From Bacteroidota bacterium (GTDB taxonomy: Bacteria; Bacteroidota; Bacteroidia; Bacteroidales; VadinHA17), in NCBI GenBank assembly GCA_012729475.1, contig JAAYDB010000016.1, positions 1 to 64,000 of the forward strand: DNA of 64,000 nucleotides. Reading direction: 5' to 3'. Shown one piece after another: positions 10,772 through 20,465 of this stretch. Below the pieces are notes generated by a model, which saw nothing but the letters and a program-made list of their open reading frames with translations, made no database searches and was not told the origin of the DNA. Numbering within the stretch: the stretch's first letter is position 1; every line of letters starts with the position of its first letter. The position numbers and the translations under genes are program-made.

Positions 10772-11482
10772 ATGGGTGATTACTTTTCAATGCTAAAGCA
10801 GGATGTAAGGTTTAAAGAAGGACTTAAAGCCTGTATGAATTGTGGGGTTTGTACTGCTATTTGCCCTGCAGCTGAGTTTTATGACTACGATCCCCGGAAA
10901 ATTGTTGAATTGGTCCAGTCAGGAAATAATGAAGAAATAGAGGGATTACTAAAGTCAGAAACAATCTGGTATTGTGGAGAATGTATGTCGTGTAAGACAA
11001 GATGTCCCAGAGGTAATACACCTGCCCTCGTGGTAATGTCTTTGCGTACCCTCTCAATGAAGCTGGGATTTTTTACTGAGTCTGAAAAAGGCAGACAACA
11101 GTTTGCAATAAAGCGTACAGTGGGAGAAAATATATTGAAGTATGGTTACTGTGTTGCATCATATGCGGTAAGTCCTGAGATGCATCGGGAGCAAGGTCCA
11201 ATTTGGGAGTACATTCTTAAAAATACAAACGATGTTTATGAACGTTTTGGAGGACATGTTGATGAACTTGGTGAAGGTCCTCTGAGAAAAATACCAGATA
11301 ATGTGAGGCAGGAACTTATAAATATTTTTGAGGTTACCGGAGGAACTGACTTGTTTGATACAATAGAAAGCCATTCAAGAAAGAAAGCAGAAGAAATGGG
11401 GCTTCAATTTGAAAATGAGGGTATTAAAAATGAATATTTCAATGAAGTATTTACAGCAAATAAAAAGAAACATACCCATTAG
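10772..11482 (+). CDS. HdrC-like 4Fe-4S protein (sHdrC1-like)
   Basis: Two [4Fe-4S] motifs CMNCGVCTAICP and CGECMSCKTRCPRGN; Hdr subunit C architecture; first gene of five-gene operon. Confidence 0.88.
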   Translation: MGDYFSMLKQDVRFKEGLKACMNCGVCTAICPAAEFYDYDPRKIVELVQSGNNEEIEGLLKSETIWYCGECMSCKTRCPRGNTPALVVMSLRTLSMKLGFFTESEKGRQQFAIKRTVGENILKYGYCVASYAVSPEMHREQGPIWEYILKNTNDVYERFGGHVDELGEGPLRKIPDNVRQELINIFEVTGGTDLFDTIESHSRKKAEEMGLQFENEGIKNEYFNEVFTANKKKHTH

Positions 11483-11497
11483 TTATAAAACTGTACT

Positions 11498-12559
11498 ATG
11501 CAAACAGAAGGGAAAAAAAGAATTTGGTCAGAATATAATAAAGAAATAGCAGATGATCATTATTTCTATGTAAGATCCTGTATCCGCCAAAGTTTTTTTC
11601 CGGGTTCAGAACAATTCTTCCTTAAGTTTCTTAGAGATGATCTTAGAAAAGATGTGCTGGAGAATCCTTCACATACAACATGTACAGGAATTGGATATCA
11701 CGCTGACGTTGTGCCCTTCTCAACAATTATGACAGTTATTGCACGTCATTATGCCCTGATGAAAGAGGCGGGTTATAAAAATATTGTAATTTCCTGTGTA
11801 ACATCTTTTGGTGTTTATACCGAGATACTTGAAACATGGAAGCACTTTCCCGAAGAGCTCGAAAAAACAAGAGACTATCTTCGAAGAGCAACAGGCAGAG
11901 AATTCGACCTTCCTTTGAATATGGCTCATACAAGTGACCTGATTTATAAATTCCGGAATGAGATAGCTGAAAAAGCAAAATATTTACTTATTAATCATAA
12001 GACCGGTAAACCACTGAATATTGTAGAACATGTTGGATGCCACTATGCTAAAATTTTTCCAAAGTATGGTGTCGGAGGAGCAGAATTTCCTAATGTGCTG
12101 GGAGGTATGATAGAAGCCTGGGGAGGGAAAGTTATAGATTATCCGGAAAGGAGACATTGTTGTGGTTTTGGATTCAGACAATATCTGGTTCAGGCTAACA
12201 GGGGATATTCCTTATCAAATACTGTAAAAAAATTTGACTCCATGAAACCATATAAACCTGATATGGTCCTGACAAACTGCCCTGGGTGTACTATGTTCAT
12301 GGATAAATGGCAATATACTATAAAAGAGATGAATGGTACAGTATATGGTGATAATGGAGAATCAATACCGGTTCTCACATATGAAGAGCTGGCAGGCCTC
12401 GTTTTAGGATATAATCCATGGGACCTGGGATTACAGTATCATATGGTTCAATCAGAACCTTTGTTAAAAAAAATGGGGATACACTATGATCCGGCTGATA
12501 AATACAGAACAAGGGATGGAAGACAGATGCCTGTGCCGGAAAATATGATAAACGTTTAA
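11498..12559 (+). CDS. HdrB-like CCG-domain protein (sHdrB1-like)
   Basis: C-terminal CCG set HVGCHYAKIFPK...RRHCCGFGF...LTNCPGC; degenerate N-terminal set C28/C62/C100. Confidence 0.88.
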   Translation: MQTEGKKRIWSEYNKEIADDHYFYVRSCIRQSFFPGSEQFFLKFLRDDLRKDVLENPSHTTCTGIGYHADVVPFSTIMTVIARHYALMKEAGYKNIVISCVTSFGVYTEILETWKHFPEELEKTRDYLRRATGREFDLPLNMAHTSDLIYKFRNEIAEKAKYLLINHKTGKPLNIVEHVGCHYAKIFPKYGVGGAEFPNVLGGMIEAWGGKVIDYPERRHCCGFGFRQYLVQANRGYSLSNTVKKFDSMKPYKPDMVLTNCPGCTMFMDKWQYTIKEMNGTVYGDNGESIPVLTYEELAGLVLGYNPWDLGLQYHMVQSEPLLKKMGIHYDPADKYRTRDGRQMPVPENMINV

Positions 12560-12560
12560 A

Positions 12561-13589
12561 ATGAAGAATAAAGTAATAGTTATTGGTGGGGGAACAGCCG
12601 GTATGGAAGTTGCAGGTCAGCTAGCAAAACATGATTGTACTGTCACTTTACTGGAAAGATCTGCAGAAACAGGTGGACACGTGCGGGATTGGTATCATCT
12701 TTTCCCCGACAGAAAAGACAGCAGGGAGGTTATCAATTACCTGGAAAACCTTATCAGACATAAGAGCATTTCACTTTTTACTGATACAGATGTTAATGAC
12801 ATTGTCAGAGAAAATGATTTTTTTGTTGTCCGTACTTCTGATGGAAAAGAATTACAGGCAGATGCTATTGTTGTTTCAACAGGTTTTGATCTTTTCAGAA
12901 GCGAAAGAAAAGAAGAGTATGGATATGGTATTTATGATAATGTTATAAGCTCTGCTGATCTGGAAAAAATGTTCCGTAATGATGAAATAAAACTTCAGAA
13001 TGGAAATATTCCTTCAAAAATCGGGATGGTACATTGTGTAGGATCAAGAGATGAAAAGGTCGGTAATGTTTATTGTTCAAAGTTGTGTTGTGTCACTGCA
13101 GTGAAACAGGCCATTGAGATTGTAAAACGTATACCTGAAGCCAAAGTATTTTGTTTTTATATGGATATCCGTATGGGAGGGGCATTGTATGAGGAATTGT
13201 ACAAAGAAGCCCAGCAGGACTATGGGGTTAATTTTATAAGAGGAAAAGTTTCAGAAGTCTCTCAGGATATAGATAATAAGCTCATAACAAAAGTTGAAGA
13301 CACCCTTACAGGCAGACCTTTGAAAATTGGTCTGGATATGCTCGTGTTAATGGCAGGTATGGAAATGGCCGAAAGCGGACAGAAAATAGCCTTGTCAGCA
13401 GAGCTTGACACAGGCGAGAACAGATTCTTCAAAGCGACAGATCTTCATTACGGATCAAATAAAAGTAATAAAAATGGGATTTTTTATGCCGGAACCTGTA
13501 CCGCTCCAATGAATATTACAGAAACTATATCACATGCCAGGGCAGCTGTTATTGATGTGATAGATTATCTGAATGATAGAAGTAATTAA
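12561..13589 (+). CDS. Short HdrA-like FAD protein (sHdrA-like, lacks ferredoxin domains)
   Basis: VIVIGGGTAGMEVAGQLAKHDCTVTLLERS FAD site; GMVHCVGSRDEKVGNVYCSKLCC HdrA signature; only 342 aa. Confidence 0.88.
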   Translation: MKNKVIVIGGGTAGMEVAGQLAKHDCTVTLLERSAETGGHVRDWYHLFPDRKDSREVINYLENLIRHKSISLFTDTDVNDIVRENDFFVVRTSDGKELQADAIVVSTGFDLFRSERKEEYGYGIYDNVISSADLEKMFRNDEIKLQNGNIPSKIGMVHCVGSRDEKVGNVYCSKLCCVTAVKQAIEIVKRIPEAKVFCFYMDIRMGGALYEELYKEAQQDYGVNFIRGKVSEVSQDIDNKLITKVEDTLTGRPLKIGLDMLVLMAGMEMAESGQKIALSAELDTGENRFFKATDLHYGSNKSNKNGIFYAGTCTAPMNITETISHARAAVIDVIDYLNDRSN

Positions 13590-13590
13590 T

Positions 13591-13935
13591 ATGAGTAATT
13601 TCGGATTTACACTGTTAAAAGCCCGCAGGATAGACTATGATGCCAACGATAGAAGCATTGCAGATTTTATTCATGACAATGAACCTTCTTTTAGATGGTG
13701 TATTGAATGCGGTTGTTGTTCAGCAACATGTACTTCAGGTAATTATATAGGATTTAGCCTGAGAGAACTACAGATACTTTTAAAGCGGGGTGAAAACGAG
13801 GAAGTAAAGGAAAAAATATTCAATTGTATGCTTTGTGGTAAATGCATCCTTGTTTGCCCAAGAGGGGTGAACACCCGGAATGTTATTGCATTGGCACAGG
13901 AAGCTTTCAAAAACAAAAAACAACATGCAGTTTGA
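13591..13935 (+). CDS. HdrC-like 4Fe-4S protein (second copy)
   Basis: CIECGCCSATCTSG and CMLCGKCILVCPRG; start MSNFGF right after hdrA stop. Confidence 0.85.
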   Translation: MSNFGFTLLKARRIDYDANDRSIADFIHDNEPSFRWCIECGCCSATCTSGNYIGFSLRELQILLKRGENEEVKEKIFNCMLCGKCILVCPRGVNTRNVIALAQEAFKNKKQHAV

Positions 13936-15829
13936 TCCCTTTGTCATACCATTCAATATAGGTCTTTATTTCATTCTGATATATGCTGTTGTCAGGTGTG
14001 TACTTTGGTTCCGTGATCTTTCACGGGCTGATAAGCTACGCTTACAACGCGGCTTTTTTGGAAGACCGTTTGCTAAAAGTCTGAAAGAGATTTTCATGGA
14101 GAGCCTTATTCACAGGAAAATACTGAAATCTAATTTCCGTCTTGGATATATGCACATGAGTCTTGCATTCGGATGGTTTTTACTAATTCTTTTTGGAACA
14201 ATTGAAGCTGATATCTTCGGAACAAGACATCTCAATCCTCCTTACAAAGCTATCTTTTTTAAGTTCTTTAATCCCGAGCACGGCAGAAACGGCATAGAAG
14301 CCTTTTATGCTTTTATTATGGATTTTTTACTTGCTTTTATCCTGTCCGGACTTCTGCTTGCTGTCATAAAGAGGTTTTCTTCACGCGTAGTAGGGATGAA
14401 AAAAACAACAAGGTTGAAAACACTCGATAAAGTTGCCCTTACTTCACTATGGTTGATTTTTCCAAGCAGACTCCTGGCTGAAAGTTTTACCAGTGCTGCT
14501 TATGATACTGGAAGCTTCCTTACAGGATCTTTGGGATCTGTCTTTGCATCCTTCCTCCCCGTTAATGAACTGGCGTATCCTTTCTGGTGGCTATACTCTA
14601 TTTCTCTGGGAACATTTTTTATCCTGCTCCCCCTTACAAGATACATGCATATTCCTACTGAATTATTTCTGATTTTCGCAAGAAACTCAGGAATAAGAAC
14701 GGGAGATCATTATGGGGCTTTTACTGAAATACAAACTTATTCCTGTTCATCTTGCGGCATATGTATCGATACCTGCCAGTTAAATTTATCAACCGGTATC
14801 ACTGATATCCAGTCAGCCTACCTCCTGAAAGGAATACGAAATAATGAAGATGTAAAGGATATTGCCAATAATTGTTTGATGTGCGGACGTTGTGATCAAA
14901 ACTGCCCCGTCGGAATAGAACTTACACCTATCAGGATGATAATGAGAAGAGAACCGGAAACAAAATCTGGTGACAACGGATTCTTTGAGAAATATTTCCC
15001 TTCACATGTTAAGATACCTGTACCAAAAACAAATGGCAGCCTCGTTTATGGCTGGCTGCCTGCAGTAAAAACAACCAAAGCTGAGGTATTGTATTTCGCA
15101 GGATGTATGACTCATCTGACTCCTGCAATAAAAAAATCAATGATAAAAATTCTTGATGCAGCAGGAGTCAATTACAACTTCATGGATGAAGAAGGAGGAG
15201 TATGTTGCGGACGTCCCCTGATGCTGGCCGGGAAATACAAGCAAGCAAGAGAACTTATTAATTATAATTCAAAGATAATTAAGCAATCAGGAGCAAATAT
15301 ACTCGTTACATCCTGTCCTATATGCTATAAAGTTTTCAGGGAGAGTTACTACCTGAATATTGATGTATACCATCATTCACAATTCATAAATTCCCTTATT
15401 AATGAAGATGTCCTCAGACTACGTTTCCTCAGAAAAAAAATTACATATCATTCTCCCTGCGAACTTGGAAGAAGATCAGGTGTTTATGCTGAACCTAAAG
15501 AGGTATTGAAGCATGTAGGCCGACTTCAGTTAACAAGACATGAAGATGAAAACGCATATTGCTGCGGAGGCAGTCTTGGGAATATGCATATCAGCTATGC
15601 TCAAAAGAAAAAGATCGCCAGTGATGCAGCAAAAGATCTTACCAGAAATAATCCGGATATTCTTGCAACTGCATGCCCCCTTTGTAAGAAAACATTTTCT
15701 CCGGTTACAGAAACACCAGTTGCTGATATTGCAGAAATAGTAGCTGAAGCAATTATTCTTTCCCATCCTGACAAAAAAAATTACTCAAAAGTTATCTCAC
15801 TGAAGGAACCTGTGGATATTTCAGAGTAG
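13925..15829 (+). CDS. Membrane Fe-S oxidoreductase: NarI/HdrE-like TM domain + 2x[4Fe-4S] + two CCG (HdrB/D-like) domains
   Basis: Several TM segments; CSSCGICIDTCQ and CLMCGRCDQNCP; two CCG sets (FAGC..GGVCCGRP..SCPICYK and PCELG..AYCCGGS..ACPLCKK); 11-nt overlap with preceding CDS. Confidence 0.88.
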   Translation: MQFDPFVIPFNIGLYFILIYAVVRCVLWFRDLSRADKLRLQRGFFGRPFAKSLKEIFMESLIHRKILKSNFRLGYMHMSLAFGWFLLILFGTIEADIFGTRHLNPPYKAIFFKFFNPEHGRNGIEAFYAFIMDFLLAFILSGLLLAVIKRFSSRVVGMKKTTRLKTLDKVALTSLWLIFPSRLLAESFTSAAYDTGSFLTGSLGSVFASFLPVNELAYPFWWLYSISLGTFFILLPLTRYMHIPTELFLIFARNSGIRTGDHYGAFTEIQTYSCSSCGICIDTCQLNLSTGITDIQSAYLLKGIRNNEDVKDIANNCLMCGRCDQNCPVGIELTPIRMIMRREPETKSGDNGFFEKYFPSHVKIPVPKTNGSLVYGWLPAVKTTKAEVLYFAGCMTHLTPAIKKSMIKILDAAGVNYNFMDEEGGVCCGRPLMLAGKYKQARELINYNSKIIKQSGANILVTSCPICYKVFRESYYLNIDVYHHSQFINSLINEDVLRLRFLRKKITYHSPCELGRRSGVYAEPKEVLKHVGRLQLTRHEDENAYCCGGSLGNMHISYAQKKKIASDAAKDLTRNNPDILATACPLCKKTFSPVTETPVADIAEIVAEAIILSHPDKKNYSKVISLKEPVDISE

Positions 15830-16099
15830 ACATAAGTAACATACATGTAACCTGTTAAATACTGATGTTGGTCAAAAAACTGCTGCTCTTCACCATATCT
15901 TCATTTTTTAATTGAAATATTTGATATTATTTTAATAAAAAAAGTATACAATGGAATGTTATTTGTTACGTTATATAAATGAAACTTATATGAGCAGTAT
16001 GTCAAAAAAGAAAATCATTGTTTAATTCATGTAAGTTCCATTCGGTCAGTGAAATAATAAATAATTTGCGAATGAAACCAAAATAATCAATCAAATATA

Positions 16100-16654
16100 A
16101 TGACAAGAACAACATTTGTGTGGACAGCAATATTCATAAGCTTAAGCTTACTTTATTCATGTGGTAATTCCTCAAATACCTATGATAACACTGAGAGAAA
16201 AACCAATGATATTTTACAATTGGAGGATGGGACTATATCGTTGAATCTTGAAAAAGCCGATTGTTACAGCGATGTGGTGAATCCTTCGGGTAACACTGCA
16301 GAATGGAGTGTCGTTGTTACAAAAGCGGGAAGGTATAATGTATGGCTGTCAAGTGCAACGAAAGACACCACCAATCTAAGATATAAAAACAATGTTCTGG
16401 TTAGTGTTCAGGATAACAGGTTAGAGGGTTATCCCGATTGCGACAGGATAGTACTTGATTCCAAGGAAGTGTCATATCCTTATTACAGATGTGATTCCTA
16501 TTTAGGGACAATGTACATACAGGATACTGGCAAATATAATGTGCAGATTATCAGTGAAAAGATCTTGCCTGTTAACTACACTGCTTCCGGTACGTCAGAC
16601 AGTGATATATCAAAGGTGCTGTCGCTGTCATTTACTCCTGAAAACAGGAATTAA
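16100..16654 (+). CDS. Hypothetical exported lipoprotein (possible carbohydrate-binding-like beta domain)
   Basis: Lipobox-like LLYSCGNSS; no confident family. Confidence 0.6.
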   Translation: MTRTTFVWTAIFISLSLLYSCGNSSNTYDNTERKTNDILQLEDGTISLNLEKADCYSDVVNPSGNTAEWSVVVTKAGRYNVWLSSATKDTTNLRYKNNVLVSVQDNRLEGYPDCDRIVLDSKEVSYPYYRCDSYLGTMYIQDTGKYNVQIISEKILPVNYTASGTSDSDISKVLSLSFTPENRN

Positions 16655-16680
16655 AAGCATTGTTTTAAGGATATTCATTA

Positions 16681-19600
16681 TTATCTGTTCTCAATCCATT
16701 CTCTGGCATTAACAAAGGCTTTTATCCAGGGCGTTACATCATCTTTTTTCCTGTCGTGAGGGTAGTATCCGCATTGCCATGGGAAAAATGATCGTTCCAG
16801 ATGTGGCATCATAGCCAGATGACGACCATCAGATGAACATAGTGCTGCAATATTATGATCAGATCCGTTTGGATTAGCCGGATAAGTGTGTCCGGAATAC
16901 TTTAACGGGATATTATATCTTTCTTCAGAATACGGCAGCCTGAAGCGTCCTTCGGCATGTGCTATCCATATACCCAGCTCCATTCCGGCCATGTTGCCCA
17001 GCATGACTGAATTACTCTTCAGTATTTTTACACCCAGAAAAGATGATTCAAATTTCTGTGATTTGTTATGAAGCAATTTTGGTTTTTCATCATGTTCCGG
17101 ATAGATAAGCCCCAGTTCAGCCATGAGCTGACAACCGTTACAGACTCCCAGTGAAAGAGTGTCATCCCTTTTGTAGAATTTGTTAAGTGCACTTTTTGCT
17201 TTAGGATTATACATAAAAGCACCTGCCCACCCTTTAGCTGACCCAAGTACATCGGAATTGGAGAAACCTCCTACGAAGACTATCATATTAATATCTTCCA
17301 GAGACTCTTTTCCAGAGACAAGATCAGTCATGTGAACGTCTTTCACATCAAAACCTGCGAGAAACAGGGCATAAGCCATTTCTCTGTCACCATTGACTCC
17401 TTTTTCTCTTATTATTGCAGCTCTTGTCTGACCCTTTATCTGCTTTACAGGTGATATTCCCAGCGATTTAAAAGTACCCTTAAAATTGCCCAGAACGAAA
17501 CATAGCTCATTTCCGGCATAGTTATCAAATCGTTCTTTTGCCAGGTTATTGCCTGACTGTCGGCGATCAAGAAGATAAGAAGTTTTGAACCATTTATTGC
17601 GAAGTTCATCAATATCAAGTTTGATTTGCCGGTCTCCCTTAGTTATAAATAAAAATCTCTCAGGAACAGGTCTGGCAATCCGGAAGTATGAGATCCCGTC
17701 TTTATCAAGTAATTCAGATACTTTATCTTTATTTCCTGTCTGAATTATTATTCCGGGATTCTGGCTGAACAATATACTGATAAGGTCTTTTCCATTTATT
17801 GCTGAGAGATCAACATCAAGGCCGCCTTTTGTATTGGAAAAGCACATTTCAAGAAGTGTGGTAAGCATGCCTCCTGCGGATATATCATGGCCTGCCAGTA
17901 TTCTATCCTTTAGGATAAGATCCTGCACTGTATTGAATACTCTGGCAAAATAATACGGGTCTTTCACCATCGGTACTTCTGTCCCCAGTCTGTTAAGTGA
18001 TTGTGCAAAACAACTTCCCCCGGTCTTGTAGTTATCACAGCTCATGTCAATATACAACAGACATGTATCCGGGTCATTACTGACTACAGGTTCAACAATT
18101 TTTTTTATATCTTTTACTTCGCCTGAGGCCGATATTATTACAGTACCCGGAGAATACACAACCTGGTCGGAGTAATTCTGTTTCATTGAGAGACTGTCTT
18201 TTCCTGTCGGGATATTAATTCCGAGAGCAATAGCAAAATCACTGGCAGCTTTTACTGCTTCATATATCCGGGAATCTTCACCCTCATTTTTACAGGGCCA
18301 TATCCAGTTGGCAGAAAGAGAAACACTATTTAGTTTATGTGTGAGTGGAGCCCAGATTATATTAGTCAATGCTTCAGCTATAGATAATACGGAGCCTGCA
18401 GATGCATCAACCAGTCCTGCAGAAGGGGCATGTCCTATAGCAGTGGCCATTCCCGGCTTGCCACTGTAATCAAGAGCTATCACCCCGGTATTATTGAGCG
18501 GTAATTGTAAAGGACCTGCACATTGCTGTTTGGCAATTCTTCCTGTAACTGATCGGTCTACTTTATTTGTGAGCCAGTCTTTGCATGCAACTTCCTCCAT
18601 CTGCAGAACGGTTTCAGCATATCTGGCTATTTGATCCTGTTGATACTCTACCTCCCTGAAAACAGAAGGTATGGTGGTGTCGTTCATGATTGTCAGGGGA
18701 GGATTTCCGAAAAGGTCTTCCAGATTAAGATCCAAAGGTTTTTCTCCTGTCTCAGGATTGACAAAAATGAACTTATAATCTCCTGTTACTTTACCTATGA
18801 TATACATGGGAGCCCTTTCTCTGTCTGCAATGTTTTTCAGTACATCGGCTGTGTCAGCTTTCATGACAAGGCCCATCCGTTCCTGAGATTCATTTCCAAT
18901 AATTTCTCTGGCAGATAGGGTGGGATCGCCTATAGGCAGCTTGCTCATATCAATAATGCCACCTGTTGATTCAACCAGTTCGGAAAGACAGTTTAAATGT
19001 CCTCCGGCACCATGATCATGGATGGAAATAATGGGATTATTGTCCATTTCACTCAAAGCTCTGATGGCATTATATAATCTTTTCTGCATCTCGGGATTTG
19101 CACGCTGTACAGCATTCAGTTCTATTGAGCTGTCGTATTTTCCTGTTTCGACAGAAGAGACGGCTCCTCCTCCCATACCGATACGATAGTTGTCTCCTCC
19201 AAGAAGAATAATAACATCTCCTTTTTCGGGTATATCCTTTTCACTTGCATCTTTTTTTCCTAAGCCAATGCCTCCGGCAAGCATTATTACTTTATCATAT
19301 CCGTACTTCTTACCGTTTTCGGAATGTTCGAATGTAAGGACAGAACCACATATAAGAGGTTGACCGAATTTATTACCAAAATCACTCGCACCGTTGGAAG
19401 CTTTAATGAGAATATCTTCAGGAGTCTGATACAGCCATGGCCTTTCTTCAGTGGCTTTTTCCCATTCCCTGGGGCCTTCGGGCCGGGGATATGATGTCAT
19501 GTAAACAGCAGTACCTGCAATGGGGAAAGCCCCTTTGCCTCCGGCAATACGGTCCCTGATCTCTCCGCCTGTACCCGTGGATGCTCCGTTGAAAGGTTCA

Positions 19601-20358
19601 ACTGTCGTGGGGAAGTTATGAGTCTCAGCTTTCAGTGAAAGAACAGATTTGAATTTGCTGACAACGAAATAGTCTGCTTTATCCTGTGTCCTGGGGGCAA
19701 ATTGTTCAACAACAGGTCCTTCAATGAAGGCGCAGTTGTCTTTATATGCCGAGATAACTCTATTGGGATTCTTCCTGGTAGTAAGCTTTATCATCTGGAA
19801 AAGAGAAGTATCTTTTTCTATACCATCGATGATGAATTTTCCGTTGAAAATTTTGTGACGACAATGCTCAGAATTAACCTGGGAGAAACCAAATACCTCA
19901 CTGTCTGTGAGTCTTCGTCGCAGCTTTCGACTGAGGCTTTCAAGATACTCAATCTCTTCATTACTTAATGCAAGTCCCTCTCTTGTATTATAATCACTTA
20001 TGTTATCAATAAATAACACAGGATCGGGTTGCCGGTCAATAGTAAATATTTTCTGGTCCAGACTATCGTATAATCCCTGTAACATGGGATCCCATGTTGT
20101 GTTCTTACCGGCAGGATAAAATTCCTCTATTCTTTCTATCCCCTTGATCCCCATATTCTGAGTTATTTCAACTGCATTAGTACTCCAGGGAGTCACCATC
20201 TCTTTTCTTGGACCAATAAACGGACCCTTCGGTATTTCATCATCTAATAAATCAGCATCAAAAAGCCAGACAAGTTTTTTGATTTCATTTTCGGTAAGTC
20301 TGTCGCGAATTCCTGTTGCTATTATTGTCTTTGCAGAGCTTTGGAAGAAAAGGATCAT
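16681..20358 (-). CDS. purL: Phosphoribosylformylglycinamidine synthase (large single-chain form)
   Basis: FSQVNSEHCRHKIFNG, SLKAETHNFPTTVEPFNGASTGTGGEIRD, C-terminal class I amidotransferase GVCNGCQLMAELG. Confidence 0.96.
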   Translation of the reverse strand: MILFFQSSAKTIIATGIRDRLTENEIKKLVWLFDADLLDDEIPKGPFIGPRKEMVTPWSTNAVEITQNMGIKGIERIEEFYPAGKNTTWDPMLQGLYDSLDQKIFTIDRQPDPVLFIDNISDYNTREGLALSNEEIEYLESLSRKLRRRLTDSEVFGFSQVNSEHCRHKIFNGKFIIDGIEKDTSLFQMIKLTTRKNPNRVISAYKDNCAFIEGPVVEQFAPRTQDKADYFVVSKFKSVLSLKAETHNFPTTVEPFNGASTGTGGEIRDRIAGGKGAFPIAGTAVYMTSYPRPEGPREWEKATEERPWLYQTPEDILIKASNGASDFGNKFGQPLICGSVLTFEHSENGKKYGYDKVIMLAGGIGLGKKDASEKDIPEKGDVIILLGGDNYRIGMGGGAVSSVETGKYDSSIELNAVQRANPEMQKRLYNAIRALSEMDNNPIISIHDHGAGGHLNCLSELVESTGGIIDMSKLPIGDPTLSAREIIGNESQERMGLVMKADTADVLKNIADRERAPMYIIGKVTGDYKFIFVNPETGEKPLDLNLEDLFGNPPLTIMNDTTIPSVFREVEYQQDQIARYAETVLQMEEVACKDWLTNKVDRSVTGRIAKQQCAGPLQLPLNNTGVIALDYSGKPGMATAIGHAPSAGLVDASAGSVLSIAEALTNIIWAPLTHKLNSVSLSANWIWPCKNEGEDSRIYEAVKAASDFAIALGINIPTGKDSLSMKQNYSDQVVYSPGTVIISASGEVKDIKKIVEPVVSNDPDTCLLYIDMSCDNYKTGGSCFAQSLNRLGTEVPMVKDPYYFARVFNTVQDLILKDRILAGHDISAGGMLTTLLEMCFSNTKGGLDVDLSAINGKDLISILFSQNPGIIIQTGNKDKVSELLDKDGISYFRIARPVPERFLFITKGDRQIKLDIDELRNKWFKTSYLLDRRQSGNNLAKERFDNYAGNELCFVLGNFKGTFKSLGISPVKQIKGQTRAAIIREKGVNGDREMAYALFLAGFDVKDVHMTDLVSGKESLEDINMIVFVGGFSNSDVLGSAKGWAGAFMYNPKAKSALNKFYKRDDTLSLGVCNGCQLMAELGLIYPEHDEKPKLLHNKSQKFESSFLGVKILKSNSVMLGNMAGMELGIWIAHAEGRFRLPYSEERYNIPLKYSGHTYPANPNGSDHNIAALCSSDGRHLAMMPHLERSFFPWQCGYYPHDRKKDDVTPWIKAFVNAREWIENR

Positions 20359-20465
20359 AGAAACATCAGTATAATAGTATTTATTAAAAACTTCTATTCA
20401 AATATAAGGGCAATTTGAATAGAATGACAAATATAATATATGTTCGGAGATTCACTTATCTGATT

